Shown: positions 7,218 through 12,665 of the stretch, piece after piece
Numbering within the stretch: position 1 is the first letter of the stretch
Layout of the letters: every line of letters starts with the position of its first letter
From: Actinomycetes bacterium
Lineage (GTDB): Bacteria > Actinomycetota > Actinomycetes > Actinomycetales > Demequinaceae
DNA: 12,665 nucleotides
NCBI GenBank assembly: GCA_023442845.1
Contig: JAEZXC010000060.1
Span: forward strand, 1-12,665
Reading direction: 5' to 3'
Program-made: the position numbers and the translations under genes
Notes under the pieces: model-generated
Database searches by the model: none
What the model was told of the DNA's origin: nothing
The model's input: only the letters and a program-made list of their open reading frames with translations

Positions 7218-7242
7218 GGTTCGACCGAGGCAGGGTCGAACC
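7218..7242 (-). promoter_or_regulatory. Perfect 9-bp inverted repeat in the infB leader
   Basis: GGTTCGACC (7218-7226) and GGTCGAACC (7234-7242) are perfect reverse complements, separated by a 7-nt loop. In the transcript the stem ends 5 nt before the infB Shine-Dalgarno AGGAG (7208-7212). No T-run follows, so it is not an intrinsic terminator. It may mark an RNase site, a protein-binding stem or a structure keeping the ribosome binding site open. The arm orientation differs from the actinobacterial LexA box. Function unknown. Confidence 0.5.
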
Positions 7243-7260
7243 ATCGTTACCGGGGGGTAG

Positions 7261-7299
7261 TCATTTCGAGGCACTCATTGGATTGCCATGGGCTTTCAT
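7261..7299 (-). CDS. Possible 12-codon leader peptide upstream of infB
   Basis: In the rnpM-infB gap a short frame encodes MKAHGNPMSASK. It starts at the ATG at 7299 with AGGA 4 nt upstream, and ends at 7261, about 57 nt before the infB GTG. It has no run of one amino acid of the kind used in classical attenuation, and there is no terminator after it. It could be chance: such frames are frequent. It is listed because its ribosome binding site and position just before the infB leader hairpin are acceptable for an upstream regulatory frame. Confidence 0.15.
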   Translation of the reverse strand: MKAHGNPMSASK

Positions 7300-7328
7300 C
7301 CCGTCCTGTCGATGGTGGGCTACGGTTC

Positions 7329-7571
7329 TCACGCTGAGAGCCACACCGGGTGTGTGGCCACGGCCACAACATCCGCTTCGGGCGCGCGGAGAGCACGACC
7401 TATGGCGCGGCGCTTCATCGCTTGCGAGAGGCAATGCCCGTCCGGATGGAGCCAAGCTCCCCGTCCAGGCAACGACGCTGTTTCGTCGACCGTGGCACGG
7501 CCGTTGATCAGCACCACTCGCACGAGAACCGACCGATTGTCCTTGGTGCGGCAACCGACACACGTACGCAC
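7329..7571 (-). CDS. rnpM: RnpM/YlxR family RNA-binding protein
   Basis: 80 aa, DUF448/YlxR family. The B. subtilis member binds the RNase P RNA and modulates RNase P, and the family is always found between nusA and infB. Conserved features are CVGCR with the two Cys at residues 4 and 7, followed by LPGRGAWLHPDGHCL and the basic helix KRRAIGRALR. Start choice: GTG at 7571 gives the usual RTCVGC N terminus. It is preceded by GGTGATC (7577-7583), which matches the part of the Shine-Dalgarno consensus pairing with the last bases of 16S rRNA, 5 nt upstream. A CTG at 7628 after AGGGAG would add 19 residues and is less likely. It is the third gene of the operon, 71 nt after nusA. Confidence 0.9.
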   Translation of the reverse strand: MRTCVGCRTKDNRSVLVRVVLINGRATVDETASLPGRGAWLHPDGHCLSQAMKRRAIGRALRAPEADVVAVATHPVWLSA

Positions 7572-7642
7572 CGGTTGATCACCAGTGTTGCGTGCGCCTG
7601 CAGCATTCAGGGCATTCGGCGGAACCAGTCTAGCGCTCCCTG

Positions 7643-8632
7643 TCAGTTGCCGGCACCCGGCGTGTCGAGAGCCTCGTCGGATCGGATGTCAATCCGCCAG
7701 CCAGTGAGCCGCGCGGCGAGGCGCGCATTCTGGCCTTCCTTCCCGATCGCGAGAGACAGGTGGTAGTCCGGGACGATGACCCGCGCGGCGCGCGCCTCAA
7801 GGTCAACGACCTCGACGGACACCACTCGCGACGGCGACAATGCGTTGCCGACAAACGTCGCAGGATCCTCGTCCCAGTCAACAATGTCGATCTTCTCGCC
7901 GCGCAGTTCGCTCATCACAGCACGCACGCGAGCGCCCATCGGGCCGATGCACGCACCCTTTGCGTTGACGCCCGCGACAGTTGCCCGCACCGCCATCTTC
8001 GAGCGGTGCCCCGCTTCGCGCGCGAGCGACATGATCTCGACGGTGCCGTCCGCGATCTCTGGCACTTCGAGCTCGAAGAGTCGGCGCACGAGGCCCGGAT
8101 GCGTACGCGACAAGGTGATGGACGGACCTTTGGCGCCACGCGACACACTGAGCACAAATCCGCGGATGCGCTGACCGTGTTCGTAGGTCTCGGTCGGCAC
8201 CTGCTCGTGGCCGGGCAGCAGCGCCTCGACGTCACCCACGTCAACGTGAACGTTGCGGGGGTCTGAGCTCTGCTGGATCACCCCCGAAACGAGTTGACCT
8301 TCCTTGTCGGCGTATTGGCCGAGCACGGCGTCGTCACCCACTTGGCGCAGACGCTGCACAATGACCTGCCGGGCCGTCGCTGTAGCGATCCGCCCGAAAT
8401 CTTGCGGCGTGTGGTCGAACTCTGGCCCCAACTCCTCGTCTTCGAGCACTTCACGTGCCCAAATGCTGACGGATCCCGAGTCGCGATCGACATGGGCGCG
8501 AGCATGCGTATACGCGCCCGGGGTCTTGTGATACGCGCTGACGAGGGCCTGCTCAATCGCGTCAATCAGGAGGTCGAAGCGGATATCTCGTTCACGCTCG
8601 AGCCCGCGGAGTGCGGCGAGATCGATGTCCAT
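7643..8632 (-). CDS. nusA: Transcription termination/antitermination factor NusA
   Basis: 329 aa, the short actinobacterial form without the C-terminal acidic repeats of E. coli. NusA rides on RNA polymerase and affects pausing, hairpin-dependent termination and rRNA antitermination. Domains: NusA N-terminal RNAP-binding domain (about 1-105), S1 domain (about 108-180, with EALLPGHEQVP at 136-146), KH1 (about 200-275, with GACIGPMGARV at 226-236) and KH2 (about 280-320, with AIGKEGQNARLAARLTGW at 295-312). The ATG at 8632 is 5 nt after the rimP stop, and GAGGA inside the rimP 3' end is 9 nt upstream, so translation is probably coupled. NusA is a known autoregulator of this operon in enteric bacteria; nothing in the sequence proves that here. 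Confidence 0.96.
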   Translation of the reverse strand: MDIDLAALRGLERERDIRFDLLIDAIEQALVSAYHKTPGAYTHARAHVDRDSGSVSIWAREVLEDEELGPEFDHTPQDFGRIATATARQVIVQRLRQVGDDAVLGQYADKEGQLVSGVIQQSSDPRNVHVDVGDVEALLPGHEQVPTETYEHGQRIRGFVLSVSRGAKGPSITLSRTHPGLVRRLFELEVPEIADGTVEIMSLAREAGHRSKMAVRATVAGVNAKGACIGPMGARVRAVMSELRGEKIDIVDWDEDPATFVGNALSPSRVVSVEVVDLEARAARVIVPDYHLSLAIGKEGQNARLAARLTGWRIDIRSDEALDTPGAGN

Positions 8633-8637
8633 ACCGC

Positions 8638-9105
8638 TCAGTCCTCAGCCTTCTTGAATTCAATCTGGATTTCGCCACGCTCGATACGGTCCCACTCAAG
8701 CACCGACGAATCGCCCCCGCTGTCCACATGGACTCCAGCATCGTCAACGTCAATGATGCGCGCGGTCAGCGAGGTGCCGTCCGTCAACGCAAAAGCGACA
8801 AGGCGCGTGCGGGCGCGCTTGAAATGGTGGCGGTCCGTCAAGGGGCGATCGATACCGGGTGTCGACACCTCAAGCACGTACGCGCCCTCAGGCACACCTG
8901 CCTCGTCGAGTGCGGCGCCGATGCCGCGCGAGGCGTGCGCGATCGCATCAAGGTCCGCTGAACCCACTGCATCTGCGGGCAGGTCCACGGTCACGAGTAC
9001 TCGGGTGCGGGACCCGGACGAGGTGACGCGCACGTCATCAACCACAAGGCCCACCGCTTGTGTCGCAGGGGCCGCCAGGTTGGCAATCCGGTCGCTCAGA
9101 TCCAT
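8638..9105 (-). CDS. rimP: Ribosome maturation factor RimP
   Basis: 155 aa, family-typical length. RimP binds the free 30S subunit and helps assembly of the S12-containing region. The diagnostic block YVLEVSTPGIDRPL is at residues 76-89, at the end of the N-terminal alpha/beta domain. The C-terminal small beta-barrel (about 95-150) follows. The ATG at 9105 has GGGAGG at 9112-9117, six nt upstream, one of the strongest ribosome binding sites in the window. First gene of the operon; transcription most likely begins in the 93-nt divergent region upstream. Confidence 0.95.
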   Translation of the reverse strand: MDLSDRIANLAAPATQAVGLVVDDVRVTSSGSRTRVLVTVDLPADAVGSADLDAIAHASRGIGAALDEAGVPEGAYVLEVSTPGIDRPLTDRHHFKRARTRLVAFALTDGTSLTARIIDVDDAGVHVDSGGDSSVLEWDRIERGEIQIEFKKAED

Positions 9106-9158
9106 CCGTCGCCTCCCAGCGTGGTACTCACGCCCTTTGTGTACTTGGGTTCGGCATG

Positions 9159-9187
9159 AGTCTAGTGACCCCCACGGGGGCGTGCGA
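9159..9187 (-). promoter_or_regulatory. Candidate operon promoter upstream of rimP
   Basis: Minus-strand TAGACT (9159-9164) fits a -10 element of high-GC bacteria and would give a leader of about 45-50 nt for rimP. At 17 nt spacing the -35 position (9182-9187) reads TCGCAC, a poor match. It is the best candidate in the short intergenic region from which the whole operon should be transcribed. Confidence 0.35.
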
Positions 9188-9193
9188 GACTAT
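9165..9193 (+). promoter_or_regulatory. Candidate promoter of the lipoprotein gene (leaderless)
   Basis: GTGACC (9165-9170, four of six to TTGACA) and GACTAT (9188-9193, with the conserved A and terminal AT) are separated by 17 nt. The expected transcription start falls at about 9199-9200, on the ATG of the lipoprotein gene. That agrees with the absence of a Shine-Dalgarno there and points to a leaderless mRNA, common in actinobacteria. The element overlaps the opposing rimP promoter candidate. Confidence 0.4.
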
Positions 9194-9198
9194 CGCCC

Positions 9199-10173
9199 AT
9201 GGCGGGTCGCATGAGGGCACAGAAGGTCACCGTCACGGCCGTCATGTGCCTCGCGGTCTTTGTGACGTCGGGATGTGGCTTGCGCTGGGAAACCGAGCCA
9301 AGCCCCGTTCCCGTCGCCGATCAAGCGACCCTCGAACGTGACGCGCTTGCTGCAGCAGTTGACGCCGTCAAGATCAGCGCAGCGACGAGAAGTAGCGGCG
9401 CTGGTTTGCGCGCAACGGATATCGCCACAGCGCAGCTTGAGGTGCTCGGCGGTGTTTACGTCGCGTATCCCGACGCTGAGGTGGAGCCAACCGCCTCGCC
9501 ATCGCCGCCGCTTGGGCTTGACGACGCCATCGCCGCGTTGCGACTGGCGGCGCGCGAGATCGCCGCGACAACGGCCGACGCCAACCTCGCTTCGATTGCC
9601 ACGTCCATCGATCTCGCGTGGGCAGTGAGTATCGCTTGGGATGGACGGGTCTCGGCACCTGAGGGTGATGTCGCCTCGGTCACCACAGCGATGCCCCTGC
9701 CGTTGCCGGACGGCACCGCGTCGACAGCTGGCTTTGTCCCGGTGCTTGACACCGCGATTCCGGACGACGTCATCGCGGACCTCGCCGTTCAGCACGACCA
9801 CGCGCGCTTCGCCTACGAGACCGCCGCGGCCCACCTGTTCGCGCATGAACGCGACGCGGCGCTTGAGCGCGCCCGTGCCCATGGTGAGCGCGCTGACGCG
9901 TTGCAGTCCTCAACGACGGCCGAGGACCGCAGGACGACGCTGTATCAGCTGCGCGACATCGATCTGGGCGACGCGATGGCGCGAGAGAGCTTCCTCCTTG
10001 ACATCGAGACGGATTTCGCCGCTCGCTACGCCGCTTTGGCGGTCACTGCCACGGGCGCCGACCGCGACTGGCTCCTCAACGCGGCCTTCGCCGCGTACGT
10101 GACGGCGTTCGAGTCGGGAGCCGGCGAGGAGTTGGTCTCTCCCCTGCCCGGCTTATCGGTGCCGGCACGCTAA
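9199..10173 (+). CDS. Secreted Ala-rich lipoprotein, probable DUF4439/ferritin-like
   Basis: 324 aa, the only plus-strand gene of the window. A basic N terminus (RAQK) is followed by a hydrophobic stretch and a lipobox-like TSGC with Cys26, so the protein is probably exported and lipid-anchored outside the membrane. The T at -3 of the lipobox is slightly unusual. Residues 30-105 are a helical Ala-rich part with a Pro/Ser linker near 95-104. Residues about 190-310 are helical, with the HDHARFAYE segment at 199-207 resembling the ferritin-like DUF4439 fold found in lipoproteins next to rimP in many actinobacteria (Rv2844 of M. tuberculosis has a similar position). No enzymatic motif is evident; function unknown. 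The start at 9199 has no Shine-Dalgarno but fits a leaderless transcript; an ATG at 9211 is the alternative. Confidence 0.75.
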   Translation: MAGRMRAQKVTVTAVMCLAVFVTSGCGLRWETEPSPVPVADQATLERDALAAAVDAVKISAATRSSGAGLRATDIATAQLEVLGGVYVAYPDAEVEPTASPSPPLGLDDAIAALRLAAREIAATTADANLASIATSIDLAWAVSIAWDGRVSAPEGDVASVTTAMPLPLPDGTASTAGFVPVLDTAIPDDVIADLAVQHDHARFAYETAAAHLFAHERDAALERARAHGERADALQSSTTAEDRRTTLYQLRDIDLGDAMARESFLLDIETDFAARYAALAVTATGADRDWLLNAAFAAYVTAFESGAGEELVSPLPGLSVPAR

Positions 10174-10174
10174 C

Positions 10175-11758
10175 TCACGGCTGGCGCGTCGGCGTATAGC
10201 CCGTGTGGATGTTCCACTGGCCGATCTCGCCCACGTCGAGCAGCCACACGTACTCGTTCTTGAGTTTCTGACCGTCCTGCGCAAAAGGACCCTCACGGAA
10301 CGGGTAGAGCCCAAAGGTGGGCAGGGTTCCCTCTGGAGCGGTCCGGATTGCGTTGGAGAAGTCGCCGTTCATGTCGCGGAGGGCTGCGAATACGCGCTGA
10401 CCAACGACCGCCTCATCCGGTGCGGTTGCCCCTTCCGACAACTGGAACGCGACATGAAGTTGTCGGTTTCCAGCGTCGTCCTCGTAACTAATGAGACGGT
10501 GATTGGCGACGATCTCGGCAAGATCAGGCGAGGCAAAGAGGATGTCGCGCACCGTGTCAGGGGCGACTACCGCGCCGTTGAAGTCCACCGACATATCGGA
10601 GCGCCCGTAGAGGAACAGCAAGGGCAGGTCGGTGATGCGGAGCTTCGTGAGGTGCGTGAGTCCGAACTCTTTGAGCACCGCATCGAGGTCGCGCATGCGC
10701 AGCACGTGGCCGCGATCGTGGATGTTGTATCGAATGCGCGGGTTGATGTTGGTGTCACGCGTGATGGTGACGAGGAGTTCGCCGTGCTCATTGGTTTCCA
10801 TGAGGTAGTCGAACGGGTTGAACTGGAACACCATCGGCAGCACGCCGTACTCGGACTTCTTGGTGAGGCGCTCGGCCAGCCGAGGCTTGGCTGCGATTGC
10901 CTGGCGCAATGCGATTGAGAAATCGGTCTCAATCGCGATGTTGATCTCGAGGTCGGATGCGCCATACGAGCCGTACGCGCTGTGCGCGTGCTGCGTGATG
11001 AGGGCGCGCATGTTCTCGCTGATGCCCTCGCCGCCAAAGGCCGTGACAACGTCATAGCGCGACCAATCGAGGCGGTCATCATCAAACAGCGCTTTGAGGA
11101 AAGGCGGATAGGCCGTGATGACGAACGTGTAGTGAGGCCCAAACTCTTCGATTGTTTGGATCACCTTGTCTCGATCGGGACCAATCGATTTGATCATCGA
11201 GATCTCGGTCAACGAGGCAGACACGTTCATACCTGTCGCCCACGCGCCAAGTGAGAAGCAATTGAGAATGAACGGCGGCTTCGTCAGTTCGCGAGAGGTA
11301 CGCCAGAAGCCGAACTGCAAGAGTTGGCGCGTCGCGAGGCGCTCGTCGGGGCCGCGCACCCAACTTGTGGGGATGCCCGACGATCCCGACGACTCGTCGA
11401 CGACCACGCCGCGACGAGGCAACCGACCGCCCACACTTCGGTCCGTGATTGACCATCGCTTGATGTAACTCGCCTTATCCATCTCGGGTACCTGACGGAG
11501 CGCCTCGGCCAACGACACCTTCCGGACGAGAGCGCGACCGTGGCCAGCTTCGGCGAGGAAGGCGCTATACGCCGGCACGCGTCGGGCCGCCTTGTGGAAC
11601 GTGCGCCATGCACGGGCACGGCCAAGTCCCCATCTCAGGGGTTCAATACCGGGGCCGAGCAGCAGCCGGTGCGTCCAGACCTTCCGCGTGATTTGGCGCA
11701 CGACAAAGTCGATGACAGCGAGCAATCCGAACAACGGGTACTTGACGAGCGCTCTCAC
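10175..11758 (-). CDS. PaaK/CapK-like adenylate-forming enzyme (phenylacetate-CoA ligase family)
   Basis: 527 aa from the chosen start. ANL-type adenylating enzymes activate a carboxylic acid as acyl-AMP, usually passing it to CoA. Visible motifs: Gly/Ser-rich ATP loop SSGSSGIPTSW (123-133), FGGEGISENM (241-250), YGSYGASDLE (262-271) at the A5 site with Asp instead of the usual Glu, RYNIHDRGH (343-351, A7-like) and GRSDMSVDFNGAVVAP (385-400, A8 hinge). QKLKNEY near 497-503 could supply the C-terminal Lys. The N terminus has a hydrophobic stretch (6-20). The frame is open to an ATG at 11836, but that part overlaps the upstream gene in another frame. GTG at 11758 overlaps the neighbour's stop as GTGA, which implies translational coupling. 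It resembles CapK/coenzyme F390 synthetase-type proteins; the substrate is unknown. Confidence 0.8.
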   Translation of the reverse strand: MRALVKYPLFGLLAVIDFVVRQITRKVWTHRLLLGPGIEPLRWGLGRARAWRTFHKAARRVPAYSAFLAEAGHGRALVRKVSLAEALRQVPEMDKASYIKRWSITDRSVGGRLPRRGVVVDESSGSSGIPTSWVRGPDERLATRQLLQFGFWRTSRELTKPPFILNCFSLGAWATGMNVSASLTEISMIKSIGPDRDKVIQTIEEFGPHYTFVITAYPPFLKALFDDDRLDWSRYDVVTAFGGEGISENMRALITQHAHSAYGSYGASDLEINIAIETDFSIALRQAIAAKPRLAERLTKKSEYGVLPMVFQFNPFDYLMETNEHGELLVTITRDTNINPRIRYNIHDRGHVLRMRDLDAVLKEFGLTHLTKLRITDLPLLFLYGRSDMSVDFNGAVVAPDTVRDILFASPDLAEIVANHRLISYEDDAGNRQLHVAFQLSEGATAPDEAVVGQRVFAALRDMNGDFSNAIRTAPEGTLPTFGLYPFREGPFAQDGQKLKNEYVWLLDVGEIGQWNIHTGYTPTRQP

Positions 11759-12665
11759 GCCACCACCATTTCGTCGAGGCCGCGGCGATGCGCTGCGGGC
11801 GGTTCCTTCGCGTATCCCAAACGGACGAGCATCCACGCCATCCGATCGCCGGTTTCGTGAATTCCGGCCGCCTCGACAAACCGCCGATGCGAACGCGGAT
11901 TTGTGATGACCGTGCCCAATGGATGCAAGGCCACGCCCCGAGCAGCAAGCTCAAGCCATGACCGCATGAAAAGTCGGCCCGACTCAAGGAAATCGCTCGG
12001 ACCGGCGAACGGGCCTTCGAACCATGCAATCTGCCGCACTCCGCGCATCGTCCGCACGTACACCCACCGCATGAGGGCGCCGATGACGGGGGCATCCCAC
12101 AGGCCGCGGCTCTTCATCGCGAACTTCAATGCAGGTCCCGGCATCAACATGGTGCGCGCGCTTAAGCCGTCCCCGGCTGTGCGGGCGTGGCGCTCGTTGA
12201 ATCGCAACCATTCGAGGATCTCCGCGTGTACCGCATCATTGCGAAGGTCATCAAAAAGCGTCTCTTGATTCACCTCAATGATGTGAGCAACGACATCCCG
12301 ATCGTTGTTCCATCGAAAATCCTGACCCCCTGCAGCGGCGATGGCTCGTACCACCTCAAGGTCAGCGTCGGGCACTACTCGCGAGTCATAGGGGCGCCGG
12401 TTGGTGCGACGCCGGTCAAAGACTGCGCGACGTGCAACAGCCGCTGCGGTGACCTCCTGCGGCACAAGCGTGACCGTCGCAATGGGATGCAGGCGGTCAA
12501 GAGCATCAAAGTCCATCTCGCTCAGCTGAAGGTCTTCGCGAACCTCGTAGCCCTCGGCAGCGGCAACCACGGCGAGCGACTCAAGGAACACGCCTGCACA
12601 CACGTGGCCAAAAGGAATCCCGAAGTTTTCAGCGGGCAAACCGCGATCGAGATCGTAGAAGACGT
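11755..12665 (-). CDS. Nitroreductase-family protein, 5' end beyond the right edge
   Basis: 302 residues are visible; the frame is open to the window end, with VFYDLDRGLPAENFG read from the edge. Family features are DRRRTNRRPYD (coded about 12385-12417), the Arg-rich FMN-phosphate-contacting type of segment, and SGRLFMRSWLELAARGVALH (about 11917-11981), the C-terminal helix seen in flavin nitroreductases of the Acg-like type. Such proteins bind FMN and use NAD(P)H, or have lost redox activity and hold the cofactor. The divergent form also resembles the C-terminal half of ThiF-nitroreductase fusions such as Rv1355c (MoeY) of M. tuberculosis, so the missing N terminus could carry another domain. 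It overlaps the adenylating enzyme by 4 nt (GTGA) and should be co-transcribed. A TTG at 12639 is internal, not a start. Confidence 0.75.
   Translation of the reverse strand, partial: VFYDLDRGLPAENFGIPFGHVCAGVFLESLAVVAAAEGYEVREDLQLSEMDFDALDRLHPIATVTLVPQEVTAAAVARRAVFDRRRTNRRPYDSRVVPDADLEVVRAIAAAGGQDFRWNNDRDVVAHIIEVNQETLFDDLRNDAVHAEILEWLRFNERHARTAGDGLSARTMLMPGPALKFAMKSRGLWDAPVIGALMRWVYVRTMRGVRQIAWFEGPFAGPSDFLESGRLFMRSWLELAARGVALHPLGTVITNPRSHRRFVEAAGIHETGDRMAWMLVRLGYAKEPPAAHRRGLDEMVVA

Noticed and set aside
7218..7242. infB leader repeat as a LexA/SOS box
   Set aside because: The actinobacterial SOS box is TCGAAC-N4-GTTCGA; here the arms are in the opposite arrangement with a 7-nt spacer.
11759..11836. 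Extended N terminus of the adenylating enzyme
   Set aside because: The first 26 codons are an out-of-frame reading of the nitroreductase gene. The GTGA overlap at 11755-11758 gives a more natural coupled start.
1..12665. tRNA/rRNA genes, CRISPR arrays, insertion sequences, prophage genes
   Set aside because: None seen by eye on either strand. No repeat-spacer pattern and no transposase- or integrase-like reading frame was recognised.

Overview
The window reads as chromosomal DNA of a high-GC Gram-positive bacterium (Actinomycetota, perhaps Micrococcales). The evidence is the strong G/C third-position bias, GTG starts (rpsO, rnpM, infB), an IF2 with a long Pro/Ala/Gly/Arg tail, and gene order. 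Genus cannot be told from the sequence alone.

Positions 1-9105 (minus strand) hold the classical transcription/translation operon, read from high to low coordinates: rimP - nusA - rnpM (ylxR) - infB - rbfA - truB - ribF - rpsO - pnp (pnp runs off the left edge). Several junctions are tight: infB/rbfA overlap as TGATG, rbfA/truB are 4 nt apart, rimP/nusA 5 nt, truB/ribF 12 nt. Together the genes cover 30S maturation (RimP, RbfA), rRNA/tRNA modification (TruB), initiation (IF2), transcription elongation/antitermination (NusA), an RNase P/RNA-binding partner (RnpM), FMN/FAD synthesis (RibF), ribosomal protein S15 and RNA decay (PNPase). Two genes found inside this operon in some other actinobacteria (a DUF503/YlxP gene and a DHH-family nanoRNase gene) are absent here.

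The non-coding parts of the operon are structured. The 360-nt rpsO-pnp gap has four inverted repeats: a terminator-like stem after rpsO, two more in mid-gap, and a perfect 8-bp stem that encloses the pnp Shine-Dalgarno sequence. The rpsO leader can fold with its closing stem against the ribosome binding site. The infB leader carries a perfect 9-bp stem just upstream of its Shine-Dalgarno. These look like post-transcriptional control points.

Positions 9106-9198 form a short divergent promoter region. On the plus strand follows a secreted alanine-rich lipoprotein (9199-10173), probably the DUF4439/ferritin-like protein often found beside rimP in actinobacteria; its mRNA looks leaderless. It converges, with only one base between stop codons, on a two-gene minus-strand unit: a nitroreductase-family flavoprotein (5' end off the right edge) and a translationally coupled PaaK/CapK-like adenylate-forming enzyme. 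This pair is the least explained part of the window and may be the end of a small biosynthetic or modification cluster.
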